From Nitrosomonadales bacterium (lineage in GTDB: Bacteria > Pseudomonadota > Gammaproteobacteria > Burkholderiales > Gallionellaceae), in assembly GCA_016213335.1 (NCBI GenBank), contig JACRAQ010000081.1, positions 1 through 43,456 of the forward strand: a stretch of DNA of 43,456 nucleotides, given 5' to 3'. Shown piece by piece: positions 7,930 to 16,017 of this stretch; position 1 is the stretch's first letter; every line of letters begins with the position of its first letter. Made by a program: the position numbers and the translations under genes. Under the pieces are notes generated by a model, which had not been told where the DNA came from, made no database searches, and saw nothing but the letters and a program-made list of their open reading frames with translations.

Positions 7930-8352
7930 TCAGGAGGCCAGTTTGCGCAGGGCGCTGATCGTGGCAATGGGTGGCAGCTCGCTGCGCGCATCGGGTGGCA
8001 ATTTCATGATGCCGAGATTGTCCTCGCGCCGGTTGTTGCGCAGCATGGTGATGCGCACCGACTCGATGACTTCTGCGATTTTTATGCCCTTCGGGCAGCG
8101 CGCGTTGCATGTCAGGCAGGAAACGCACATCCAGATGGACCCGGCAGCATGCAACTGTTTCTGCATCCCCAATTGCGCCATGCGGATGATCTGGTTGGGC
8201 AGCACGTCCATGTGGGCCGCCATCGGACAACCGGCGGAACATTTTCCGCACTGATAGCAGGCCAGCAGGTTCTGGCCGCTGATCTTTTCGATGCTGGCCA
8301 CAAACGACTTGCCGGCATGGGACTGGTTGATTCGCAGCGTAGATGTATTCAT
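7930..8352 (-). CDS. hdrC: heterodisulfide reductase subunit C (HdrC-like), 2x[4Fe-4S]
   Basis: The 140-residue product has two complete [4Fe-4S] motifs: C32, C35, C38 and C42 (CYQCGKCSAGCP) and C76, C79, C82 and C86 (CVSCLTCNARCP). This is the standard HdrC arrangement that carries electrons from HdrA to HdrB. I chose the ATG at 8350-8352 (protein MNTSTLRINQ). An earlier in-frame ATG would extend the protein by 21 residues into the end of the ferritin-like gene. Ten bases separate the chosen start from that gene, and hdrB follows after 36 bases. Confidence 0.88.
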   Translation of the reverse strand: MNTSTLRINQSHAGKSFVASIEKISGQNLLACYQCGKCSAGCPMAAHMDVLPNQIIRMAQLGMQKQLHAAGSIWMCVSCLTCNARCPKGIKIAEVIESVRITMLRNNRREDNLGIMKLPPDARSELPPIATISALRKLAS

Positions 8353-8362
8353 GGATGATCGC

Positions 8363-8896
8363 CTAATATTTTCCGTCCATGCGGAACTCCGGGGTGTTGA
8401 GCCATAGCCCGACATTCAATACGCTGTCCATTTGCGCCTGGAGGAAGTCGTACTGGGAGCATTCTTCCAGAATCATTTTTCCGAGCAGTTCGATAACCTC
8501 CGGATCCTGCGTGTGGCCAGCCATTTCCTTGAGCAGGTGGATGGCGCGCCGCTCCAGTTCCATGGCCATGCGCAACGCCTGGGTGTCATCGGCGACCACC
8601 GCGTGGCCGCGATGGGCGATGGCGGCTTCCATTTCGGCGATGATTTTTGACGGGTGGGCGTTCGCCGCTTCTTCCGCCACAAGGTTTTGCCACATTTCCT
8701 GGCCGATGACGGCACCAAACACCCGGTGTATGTTTTTCCGGTGCTCCCCCCCTTCCTCCGCCAGCCGCAACAACATAACCTTCCCGCCGGGGTTCTGGGT
8801 CATCTCGGCCGCATGGCGGTAGAAATGCTCTTCGCCATGAACGAAGCTCAGCGCGGTGCGCGCCAGCTCAATCACTTTATCATCAATATGTGTCAT
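8363..8896 (-). CDS. ferritin-like/rubrerythrin-type four-helix protein
   Basis: This 177-residue, all-helical-looking protein has Glu/His motifs in each predicted helix: EEHFYRHAAEM near residue 22, a Glu-rich EEGGEH segment near 47-52, MELERRAIH at 112-120 and EECSQYDFLQ near 144-153. The first and third resemble the diiron ligands of ferritin-like and rubrerythrin proteins. The second is spaced slightly differently from the classical ExxH, so the metal site cannot be assumed. There is no C-terminal rubredoxin domain. It sits between the fumarate-reductase-like flavoprotein (17 bases) and hdrC (10 bases), so it is part of the operon. A role in protecting the oxygen-sensitive Fe-S enzymes (peroxide or oxygen removal, iron supply) is plausible but inferred. 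Confidence 0.65.
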   Translation of the reverse strand: MTHIDDKVIELARTALSFVHGEEHFYRHAAEMTQNPGGKVMLLRLAEEGGEHRKNIHRVFGAVIGQEMWQNLVAEEAANAHPSKIIAEMEAAIAHRGHAVVADDTQALRMAMELERRAIHLLKEMAGHTQDPEVIELLGKMILEECSQYDFLQAQMDSVLNVGLWLNTPEFRMDGKY

Positions 8897-8913
8897 GAAT
8901 CCTACTCCGGAGC

Positions 8914-10626
8914 CTAAGCGCCAGGCCTTTCCTCGTGCATCCGGTTGACCACGGCAGGGCCGGGCAGATTGTTATTGCCACGCAGCAACTGGCGTTTCTT
9001 GACATCTTCAGGAGCATAGGACGGCAACAGGACCGGGGTAACCAGATCGGTTTTAACGCCGGCATCCTTCAGTTCATTTTCATATTTATCGAGGTGAGCC
9101 AGGCTAAGTTTTCCAAGCTTGACTGACTTGGCATATTCACCGGCATAGCGCCCAGCGCGCCGCCCAAACACGTTGTAGTCGAGCACCGAGTTGCCCATCA
9201 GCCGGTTGCGCCCATGCAGGCCGCCGCTGGCCTCGCCCGCCACATACAGGCCGGGGATGTCCGTTTCGCAACGCTCGTTGATTTCGATGCCACCATTCTG
9301 GTAATGCAGGGAGGGGTAAATCAGCATCGGCAGCTTGGTGATGTCTATGCCGTAGCGGATGAACTGGCGGTACATGGCCGGAAAGTGCTTGTCGGTGTAA
9401 CCCTCGCCGTGCAACATGTCTATGAGCGGGGAATCCAGCCACACGCCGACGCGCCCGGAAGGCGTGGGGATGCCGCCGCCGTTCTGCACGCATTCGCGGA
9501 TAATGGCCGCCGCCTCGACGTCGCGCGGCTCGCGCGGAAAGACGAACAGCTCGCCGTCCTTGTTGAGCGGCTGGCCGCCGGCGCCGCGGATCGCCTCGGT
9601 GACCAGAAAGCCAGCAATCTGTTCCGGAAACGAGACGCCCGTCGGGTGGTACTGCACCGAATCCATATACATCAGCCTGGCGCCCGCGCGATAGGCCATC
9701 ACCAGCCCGTCGCCGGTCGCGCCGTAGTGGTTGGTGGTGTCGAAGCCGCGGATATGCAGGCGGCCGTAACCGCCCGTGGCGACCAGCGTGGCCTTTGCCT
9801 TGACGGTGAAAAACTCCTCGCTTTCCATGTCATAGAGAACCGCGCCGGCACACCGCCCCTTGTTATCCATGATCAACTCGACTGCCGGCATGAATTCCTT
9901 CACGGCAATCATGTCAGGATGGTTGCGCACCTCGTCCATCAGCGTGCGCATGATCATGGCGCCGGTGTAGTCGCGGCACGACAGCATGCGCTTGCGCGAC
10001 GTGCCGCCGCCATGCATGACCTTCAGCGAGCCATCTTCCAGCTTATCCCACACTACGCCCAGATCCTCGAGCCACTTGACCACGCCGGGCCCGTCCTCGG
10101 TAAGCGCCCTGACGAGTTCCGGCTTGTTCTCGAAATGGCCGCCGCCGATGGCATCCAGATAATGGCGCGGCGGTGAATCGGTGCGCGACACGGCAGCCTG
10201 CATGCCGCCCTGGGACATCATCGAATTGGCATCACCCATGCGCAGCTTGGTGGAAATGATCGAGCGCATGCCGTGTTCTTTCATCGCGACCAGCGCGGCG
10301 TTGCAGCCTGCGCCGCCGCCCCCGATAATCAGAAGGTCGGTTTCGAAATCCGGTTTGTCGAGGTTCACCTGCTCGCTGCGCAACCAGGAGTGGGACTCCA
10401 GCAGCTCGGCCACCTCGGTGGTCACCGTCTCGCCCCGGTTGGGGCCGACGTGCACTTTCCTGCGCGCGCTGGGTTCGAAATCGGGATGAAAACCCTCCAG
10501 CACCGCCTGGCGCTCCTCCGCGCTCATGGGCGGGTAAACCGGGGCCGGTTTACGTGCCAGTTCCAGTCGCCCGGGGCGTGTTTGAACCACTTTGCGGAGA
10601 GACTCCGCCATATAATCTGGATACAT
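8914..10626 (-). CDS. fumarate reductase/succinate dehydrogenase-type flavoprotein, thiol:fumarate reductase (TfrA)-like
   Basis: This 570-residue FAD protein has the catalytic motifs of the fumarate reductase/succinate dehydrogenase family: FAD-binding IIGGGGAGCNAA (about 100-111), HYGATGDGLVMA, QYHPTG, TEAIRGAGG, the active-site REPRDVEAA stretch and a C-terminal GLYVAGEASGGLHG. Two features differ from the E. coli type. The FAD motif is preceded by about 95 extra residues. The His that covalently holds FAD in membrane-type enzymes (HTxAAxGG) is replaced by Asn134 (NSMMSQGG), so FAD is probably non-covalent, as reported for methanogen TfrA. No membrane-anchor genes (frdC/D type) are present, so the enzyme should be soluble. 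The iron-sulfur partner lies 28 bases upstream. The direction (fumarate reduction or succinate oxidation) is not visible. Confidence 0.85.
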   Translation of the reverse strand: MYPDYMAESLRKVVQTRPGRLELARKPAPVYPPMSAEERQAVLEGFHPDFEPSARRKVHVGPNRGETVTTEVAELLESHSWLRSEQVNLDKPDFETDLLIIGGGGAGCNAALVAMKEHGMRSIISTKLRMGDANSMMSQGGMQAAVSRTDSPPRHYLDAIGGGHFENKPELVRALTEDGPGVVKWLEDLGVVWDKLEDGSLKVMHGGGTSRKRMLSCRDYTGAMIMRTLMDEVRNHPDMIAVKEFMPAVELIMDNKGRCAGAVLYDMESEEFFTVKAKATLVATGGYGRLHIRGFDTTNHYGATGDGLVMAYRAGARLMYMDSVQYHPTGVSFPEQIAGFLVTEAIRGAGGQPLNKDGELFVFPREPRDVEAAAIIRECVQNGGGIPTPSGRVGVWLDSPLIDMLHGEGYTDKHFPAMYRQFIRYGIDITKLPMLIYPSLHYQNGGIEINERCETDIPGLYVAGEASGGLHGRNRLMGNSVLDYNVFGRRAGRYAGEYAKSVKLGKLSLAHLDKYENELKDAGVKTDLVTPVLLPSYAPEDVKKRQLLRGNNNLPGPAVVNRMHEERPGA

Positions 10627-10654
10627 CTTGGATCCTCTCTATTTCGGGTGCGGG

Positions 10655-11350
10655 TTATTCCGAATCGCGGGCGTAATAAAGTTTCGACAGGGAGTCGCGG
10701 TTCATTGATATCAGCTTGGCATATTCGGCATTGAACGCGCCCTCTTCCACAGCCTTGACGCGCTCTGCCAGCTCCGGGCTGTCCTTGCGCAAATAACGGC
10801 CATAGAGGCGCTTCGCCAGGATGCCGACCAGGGGCTGCACAATTTCTGCCGGGCACCGCAACATGCACAGACCGCAGACCACACAGTCAAAGGACAAATC
10901 CATCACCTCGGCAATATCGCCCCGCTTCGCGGCCTGGACGTAATCCATGACCTGCAATCCCTGCGGGCACGACCGGGTGCAGGTGCCGCACGCGACACAG
11001 CGGAACACCGACGGATAATGCTGCTCTATGGCGCTGACGTTAGGCTTGAGTTTCTCAATGTCATAAATGGCTTTTTCGGCCGGCACCGACGGGACCTGGG
11101 CGAGCGTCATCCCATCCTCGACCATAGTCATGCAGGCAAGGCCGCCGTATATCTTGTAATCTCCGGGCAAGCGATAAATAGTGGCGCAGGCCCCGCAATA
11201 ACCCTCCCGGCACCCAGCACCGCGGATTATCTGATGCCCGGCATACTCGATGGCACCCATGATAGTCGCGTCCGCCGGAACATCGTAGGGTTTGCCCATG
11301 ATGCTAACCGTAACCATGCGTTCCTTTGTTTCTGCAGCCGATCTAGCCAT
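10655..11350 (-). CDS. fumarate reductase iron-sulfur subunit, TfrB N-domain-like
   Basis: This 231-residue protein is the first gene of the operon. A [2Fe-2S] ferredoxin domain carries C47, C52, C55 and C73 (GCREGYCGAC). Two ferredoxin motifs follow: C118, C121, C124, C128 (CVACGTCTRSCP) and C156, C159, C162, C166 (CVVCGLCMLRCP). All ligands are regular CxxCxxCxxxC, so two [4Fe-4S] clusters are expected, unlike the [3Fe-4S]-containing membrane fumarate reductases. Methanogen TfrB has a fused CCG (HdrB-type) domain that is missing here, but separate hdrC/hdrB genes follow in the same operon. The ATG at 11348-11350 has an AAGG ribosome-binding site about nine bases upstream and a leader of about 130 bases from the predicted promoter. 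Confidence 0.85.
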   Translation of the reverse strand: MARSAAETKERMVTVSIMGKPYDVPADATIMGAIEYAGHQIIRGAGCREGYCGACATIYRLPGDYKIYGGLACMTMVEDGMTLAQVPSVPAEKAIYDIEKLKPNVSAIEQHYPSVFRCVACGTCTRSCPQGLQVMDYVQAAKRGDIAEVMDLSFDCVVCGLCMLRCPAEIVQPLVGILAKRLYGRYLRKDSPELAERVKAVEEGAFNAEYAKLISMNRDSLSKLYYARDSE

Positions 11351-11488
11351 AATTTAGTACCTTATGATTTTTCCCAGCACCGCATCACATGGCATGCAGC
11401 AACCCGCTTCGCGGATGTGAGGATGCAGGAATCTTGAGTGGTAGCGAGCCTGGCGGCCCAACTTATTATTATTCTTTTCGAGCTTTCG

Positions 11489-11518
11489 ATTATAAGGAGG
11501 TTTGTAAAAAATTGACAA
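11489..11518 (-). promoter_or_regulatory. sigma70-type promoter for the fumarate reductase-hdr-kor-flx operon
   Basis: Read on the minus strand, TTGTCA (11513-11518) and a perfect TATAAT (11489-11494) are separated by 18 bases. Transcription would start near 11482, giving a leader of about 130 bases before the first ATG. It is placed just past the terminator at 11538-11570, as expected for the head of a transcription unit. No start site has been measured. Confidence 0.7.
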
Positions 11519-11537
11519 CCCGGAAATCAAGGGTTGC

Positions 11538-11570
11538 AAAAAATATCGCCCCAGAAGTTTGGGGCAATAT
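11538..11570 (-). terminator. rho-independent terminator between the antiporter gene and the hdr-kor operon
   Basis: On the minus strand an ATAT-x-GCCCCA arm pairs with TGGGGC-x-ATAT around a six-base loop (arms 11543-11553 and 11560-11570 with one mismatch). A run of six T (11538-11543) follows directly. It would stop transcripts coming from the antiporter gene that ends at 11788 and insulate the promoter at 11489-11518. Confidence 0.75.
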
Positions 11571-11787
11571 GTCAGAGCTTATTGCTACATATTTCCGGAC
11601 CGGAATACGCTGGCATCCGCGCCTGAAACTCCAGCTTCAAAGCGCCTCTGTTCCTGATAAATTATAAAGACTTAGCATGCCTTCTTTCCATTAAGGGCTT
11701 ACCTTGATGCCGCCGTGCCGGCCTGCGCCTTCCCCCTTTCTGCTGTAGGGATTATCTGGGCAACATAAAGCCGCCTCTCCGCCCGAG
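11571..11787. other. non-coding part of the 437-base gap 11351-11787
   Basis: The gap between the first operon gene and the antiporter contains the promoter and terminator listed separately. In the remaining 217 bases I see no convincing gene. The only structure noted is a short palindrome, TTCCGG-A-CCGGAA at 11593-11605, which could be a protein-binding site but is too short to assign. Confidence 0.4.
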
Positions 11788-13026
11788 CTATTCTTCCGCC
11801 AGCAAACCGAGTTTCTTCGCCAGCCACTTGGTAGTGGTGGCCTGGATCAGGATGGTCAGCAGGATCGCGATAAAAGTCACCGAGGCAATGATCTGCGCGC
11901 CGGACGCTTTCATGCCCACCAGCATCCCCGCAAGCGCGCCGGGGATCACGCCGGTTTCGCGCGTCCAGCACATGAACAGCATTTCCTTGAGGCTCCACTT
12001 GGCGCGTCGGTCCGGCAGCGCACAGAGGAACACCGTCGCCGGGCGCGCGACCAGCATGAACACCGCCACCACGGCTGCTCCCGCGAGCAGATACTGGTTC
12101 ATCAGGGCGAAATCCACCTGCGCGCCGAGCAGGATGAAAATGAACATGCGCATGACCAGCGATGTGGTCATGATGAAATCCTCGAGGATGGCCTCATCGT
12201 GGTGAATGCGCTTGAAGCCGAGCGACTCCTGGTTGCCGAGCATGATGCCGAACACGAACACCGCCATGAAGCCGCTGGCGTGCATGCCGTCCGCACCCAT
12301 ATAGGCGCCGATCACCGCCATCAGGGTGACCACCGGCGCATATTCGGCGAGGAAACCGAATTTCTCGTGTGCAATGAGGAATGCCGCCATATAGCCCAGT
12401 ATTCCGCCGATCAGGATGCCCAGCAACGATTGCTTGAGCAGGTCGGCAGCAGCATCGCCCGCCGAGAATTCGCCCGCGCCCATCGCCACGCCCAGCACGG
12501 TAAAGGTGAGGATGGCGCCCATCGCGTCATTGAAGGCGGATTCGCTCATCACCGTCTGCGCCACGCGCTCCTTGATTTTTACCTGTTTAAACACCGGCAC
12601 CAGCGTAGCCGGGTCGGTGGACGCGAGCACGGCGCCGAGCAGCAGCGCCACGATGACGGGCACCCCAAGGAAATAATACGCCGCCAATCCGGTGATGGCG
12701 CCGGTAACCAGCACGCCGATGGTGGAAATCACCACGATGGTGATCCACACCTCTTTCAGCACCTTGAGGCGGATGGATGCACCGCCGTCGAACAGGATGT
12801 AGCTCGAGCCGAAAATCAGGATCAACTGATTGATGGCGGAATCTGCCTTGATATTGACCAGCCCCAACACGCTGGGGCCGAACAGCATGCCCACCAGCAG
12901 GAATACCACCACGTCGGGCACCCGTGCCAGCCGGGCGACCAGCCCGGAGAAAGTCCCCACGGCCAAGATGACGCCAAACATCAGCAATACGTGCTTGGCC
13001 AATTCCAGTGAGGCTGAGGGTTCCAT
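11788..13026 (-). CDS. CPA1-type Na+(K+)/H+ antiporter
   Basis: This 412-residue integral membrane protein has about twelve hydrophobic segments. The family motifs are VGMLFGPSVLG near the N-terminus, STDPATLVPVF, and the ion-binding SESAFNDAMGA, whose Asn-Asp pair marks CPA1 exchangers. RETGVIPGALAGML near the C-terminus is also typical. There is no C-terminal cytosolic RCK/TrkA domain, so it is a short NhaP-like exchanger. The preferred start is the ATG at 13024-13026 (MEPSASLELAK) with a GGAAGGG site just upstream; an ATG six codons earlier is possible. It is divergent from the next antiporter gene across a 178-base gap. Ion specificity cannot be read from sequence. Confidence 0.85.
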   Translation of the reverse strand: MEPSASLELAKHVLLMFGVILAVGTFSGLVARLARVPDVVVFLLVGMLFGPSVLGLVNIKADSAINQLILIFGSSYILFDGGASIRLKVLKEVWITIVVISTIGVLVTGAITGLAAYYFLGVPVIVALLLGAVLASTDPATLVPVFKQVKIKERVAQTVMSESAFNDAMGAILTFTVLGVAMGAGEFSAGDAAADLLKQSLLGILIGGILGYMAAFLIAHEKFGFLAEYAPVVTLMAVIGAYMGADGMHASGFMAVFVFGIMLGNQESLGFKRIHHDEAILEDFIMTTSLVMRMFIFILLGAQVDFALMNQYLLAGAAVVAVFMLVARPATVFLCALPDRRAKWSLKEMLFMCWTRETGVIPGALAGMLVGMKASGAQIIASVTFIAILLTILIQATTTKWLAKKLGLLAEE

Positions 13027-13204
13027 TATGCCCTTCCAATGCAAGCGCCAATATCCATTGTGGTATTATCGCCCCGGGTGTCTGCACAGTAAATGATATT
13101 GAAATCAAATAGAGAATCACTCACCCCTGCCCAACAGTCAATTTAAATAATTTCACTCGCTTTCCCGGTATATCGCTTGCCGATAGCCCGAGAATATCCA
13201 AATC

Positions 13205-14533
13205 ATGAACTACGTAAAAATTGCCTCCCTGTTTGTTTTTGCTTTCCTGTTGAATCGTGCTGCCCCGGAGATTCTTGAACGCCTAACCCTGCTTGGAGGT
13301 ACGGAGACGGCTATCGCAATTTCCTTGTGGTGCCTGGGGCTGTTTCTCGTATTTGGCTGGGCGTGCAGCAAATTGTCCGAGGGAACCGTCTTCCCCAACT
13401 TCACCCTGCAGCTTCTGGTGGGCATCGTCCTGCATGACGCGCTGGCGCCCATTGGCGCGGCGGTCATGCTTGCGGTGGTGGCTTGCACCGCGCTGGCCGC
13501 CATCATCCTGAAGGGCGGCGGCGACGAGGTGGACCGGCGCGATTTCGTGAAGATTGCCTACCCCACCGCGATGATCGCCCTGGTGGGTTATCTCATCACC
13601 TTCTTCATCATGTTCCCGGTACTGATGGCGCTGGGGCTGGATGGCAAGACCGCCGCCCTGCTGGCGGCCATCCTCGGTTCTACCGATCCGGCGGCGCTGA
13701 TTCCGACCCTGAAGCAGATTGCCTTCAAGAACGAGTATAAGCGCCTCGCCAGCATCTCGGTTGCGGAAAGCGCCCTCAACGACGCAGTCGGCGCCATCTT
13801 CGTAGCTGCGATTGCATCCATGATCCTGGCCGGCATTTCCGTGGATTCAATGGGTAGCCTGATCTCCGGCCTATTCAGTGCGGAGAACCTGATGCATCTG
13901 GGTAAGCAATTCCTGTTTGGCACCATCGCCGGCATCATTGGCTGGTGCGCGATGTACAGCTATGAGGTTTACAAGTCGCGGGACAACGAGCGCGACCTCG
14001 GGGAGACTGCCTATGATTTCGCGATCGTGCTGTCTATCCCGCTGGTGACCTTCCTGCTGGCGCAAGCTATCCACGGCAATGGGTTCCTGGCGGCCTTCGT
14101 AGCCGGCCTGCTCGCCAACTACAACCATGGCAAGGAATACTTCCACAAGACGCTGCACACCATGGAGATCAAGATCGAGAGCATTGCCAAACCGACGATC
14201 TTCATGATGGTCGGCCCCTTCGTTGCCCTGGGCGAACTGTGGAACACCGCGCTGCTGGGCCTGCTGGTGTCGCTCGTCTTCATCCTCGTCGCCCGGCCCG
14301 TGGCGGTCATGCTGTCCATGCTGCCGACCAATCTCGACATGAAAGACAAACTCTTCCTGAGCATCGTGCGGGAGACAGGCGTGATCCCCGTTGTGCTGGC
14401 AGTCATCACCGCCGCACAGTTTCCGGAACTGACCCTGCTCCTGCCGCTGACGGCCTGGGTAGTCATCTGGACCCTGACCCTGCTGCCCGCAATCACACCC
14501 TGGTGGTCAAGGAAACTCGGCATTGTGCAATAA
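13205..14533 (+). CDS. second CPA1-type Na+(K+)/H+ antiporter
   Basis: This 442-residue polytopic membrane protein has the same core as the divergent neighbour: LGSTDPAALIPTL, VAESALNDAVGAI (Asn-Asp ion-binding pair) and VRETGVIPVVLA near the C-terminus. It differs at the N-terminus (MNYVKIASLFVF) and has an insertion GGGDEVDRRDF. The two are paralogues, not a recent duplication, because the sequences differ throughout. Gene ends face the KefB-like antiporter across a 257-base gap in which I see no clear terminator, only short palindromes such as CTGCCGGCAG. Likely role: cation and pH homeostasis. Confidence 0.85.
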   Translation: MNYVKIASLFVFAFLLNRAAPEILERLTLLGGTETAIAISLWCLGLFLVFGWACSKLSEGTVFPNFTLQLLVGIVLHDALAPIGAAVMLAVVACTALAAIILKGGGDEVDRRDFVKIAYPTAMIALVGYLITFFIMFPVLMALGLDGKTAALLAAILGSTDPAALIPTLKQIAFKNEYKRLASISVAESALNDAVGAIFVAAIASMILAGISVDSMGSLISGLFSAENLMHLGKQFLFGTIAGIIGWCAMYSYEVYKSRDNERDLGETAYDFAIVLSIPLVTFLLAQAIHGNGFLAAFVAGLLANYNHGKEYFHKTLHTMEIKIESIAKPTIFMMVGPFVALGELWNTALLGLLVSLVFILVARPVAVMLSMLPTNLDMKDKLFLSIVRETGVIPVVLAVITAAQFPELTLLLPLTAWVVIWTLTLLPAITPWWSRKLGIVQ

Positions 14534-14790
14534 CCGGTGAGAGTACCAGCTGCCGGCAGAATCAAGCGGCGATAGTGGCGCGAGTATTCTTTGGGAAGCC
14601 ATCAAGGTGGTTGCGAGAATATTGTTCTCAGTTGGAGATGTTGTTAGGATGAAAGCCGTTTACCAGATAATGAAATACTTGCGTTGACTCGCTTTGATGC
14701 CCTGTTTGTATATGCTCAAGCACTTTGCTGCTCGCCACGTTCCTGCCAAATAAGTGACCCCCGGCATATCGGGAAGGTTGCCTCGATTAT

Positions 14791-16014
14791 TTAATCTGCC
14801 TTGTCGGCTACCCTTCCATAAAACCACTTGAGCAAGAACGGCGGCGCCATGGTGGTGAAAGCGATAACGATGAGCAGGGCGGCATATAGCTCGCCATTCA
14901 GAATACCCTGACTAAAGCCAAGCTGGGCAAAGATCAGTCCGACTTCGCCGCGCGGTATCATGGACAGGCCGATGGCCACTTTGTTGCGGCGCGGTTCGCG
15001 TATAAAGAATCCTGCTGTAAATTTGCTTGCAACAGCAACAAGCAACAGCATTGCCGCCAACTCCCAAATGAATACCGAACCCCAATCCACCATCTTGAGA
15101 TTGAGCGATACGCCCACCATAACGAAGAACATCGGAGAAAAGGTATGGATTAGCGGGCGAACCTGCTCTTCCAGCCGGTGCGCCAGTTTCGGGCTAGGTT
15201 TGAATACAAGCGCCGGATATTTCCCCAGCCACAGCCTGAAGCCGAAATGCTGGCTGAATGCCAATCCTGCAGCGAACCCACCCATGATTTCTGGTGCACC
15301 AACAGCATGTGCCAGCCAGGAAAACAACAATATCAGCGACAAGGCCATCGTAAGCAACAAACCCGGTTTGGAGGCATGGCGATCCAGGCGATCAATCACT
15401 ACTGATGCCAGTTTGGCAACCAAAGGAGTGAGTACCATGAATAACAGGATATACAGACCCACCTCGCTCAAAGCGTCAAATGAGGCATGCCGCTCGACGA
15501 CAAATTGATACAGGAACGCGAGCGCCAGCACGCCAAGAATGTCATCCAGCACGGCTGCACCTATCACGATCTGCGCCTCGTCCGAATGGCGCTTGCCCAG
15601 GTCATCCAGCACGCGAACCGTGATGCCGATGCTGGTGGCAGTCAGTGTGCCTCCAATAAATAGCGATACCAGCTCCGGCAAACCGAACAGCCACATGCTG
15701 ACCCCGTAACCAAGCACGAGCGGGAATACAAAGCCAATCAACGCCACAACAACGGGCTTGCTGCCAGAGCGTGCCAGGCGGCTCAGATCGGTATCCATTC
15801 CAACTTCGAACAGCAGCAGGATAATGCCAATCTCAGCCAGCAATTTCATGGTGGTATCAGGCGATACCCAGCCCAGCAGCGAAGGGCCGATGATCAACCC
15901 CGCCAGCAATTCTCCGATGACAGAAGGAATACCAAAACGGGCGACCGCCTCTGACAGCAATCGCGCCGAAATCAGGGTAATGGCGAGAAAAAGAAAGAAC
16001 TGGTGCAATTCCAC
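14791..16014 (-). CDS. CPA2 (KefB/NapA-type) cation:proton antiporter
   Basis: This 407-residue membrane protein has the CPA2 pattern. It has VIGELLAGLIIGPSLLG near the N-terminus, LLLFEVGMDTDL, and the ion-binding Asp-Asp pair in AAVLDDILGV, which separates it from the CPA1 proteins nearby. IPRGEVGLIFAQLG near the C-terminus is also typical. It lacks the RCK/TrkA-N domain of KefB/KefC. The start is a GTG at 16012-16014, only three bases after the stop of the preceding antiporter gene, so the two form an operon together with marR further upstream. Likely K+/H+ or Na+/H+ exchange. Confidence 0.85.
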   Translation of the reverse strand: MELHQFFLFLAITLISARLLSEAVARFGIPSVIGELLAGLIIGPSLLGWVSPDTTMKLLAEIGIILLLFEVGMDTDLSRLARSGSKPVVVALIGFVFPLVLGYGVSMWLFGLPELVSLFIGGTLTATSIGITVRVLDDLGKRHSDEAQIVIGAAVLDDILGVLALAFLYQFVVERHASFDALSEVGLYILLFMVLTPLVAKLASVVIDRLDRHASKPGLLLTMALSLILLFSWLAHAVGAPEIMGGFAAGLAFSQHFGFRLWLGKYPALVFKPSPKLAHRLEEQVRPLIHTFSPMFFVMVGVSLNLKMVDWGSVFIWELAAMLLLVAVASKFTAGFFIREPRRNKVAIGLSMIPRGEVGLIFAQLGFSQGILNGELYAALLIVIAFTTMAPPFLLKWFYGRVADKAD

Positions 16015-16017
16015 GGC

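Noticed and set aside
9214-10176. Plus-strand open frame of 320 codons opposite the fumarate reductase flavoprotein
   Set aside because: No family motif; explained by the reverse of a strongly coding strand.
11507-11534. TTGAT...GTCAA on the minus strand at the operon promoter, resembling an FNR/CRP-type site
   Set aside because: The half-sites are nine bases apart instead of the four expected for FNR and the sequence is imperfect, so no regulator can be named.
11389-11667. Plus-strand 92-codon frame in the 437-base gap
   Set aside because: No ribosome-binding site at its ATG, it spans the promoter and terminator of the other strand, and the protein has no recognisable features.
11788-14533. 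The two divergent CPA1 antiporter genes as a recent duplication
   Set aside because: They share only family motifs; lengths, N-termini and loops differ throughout.
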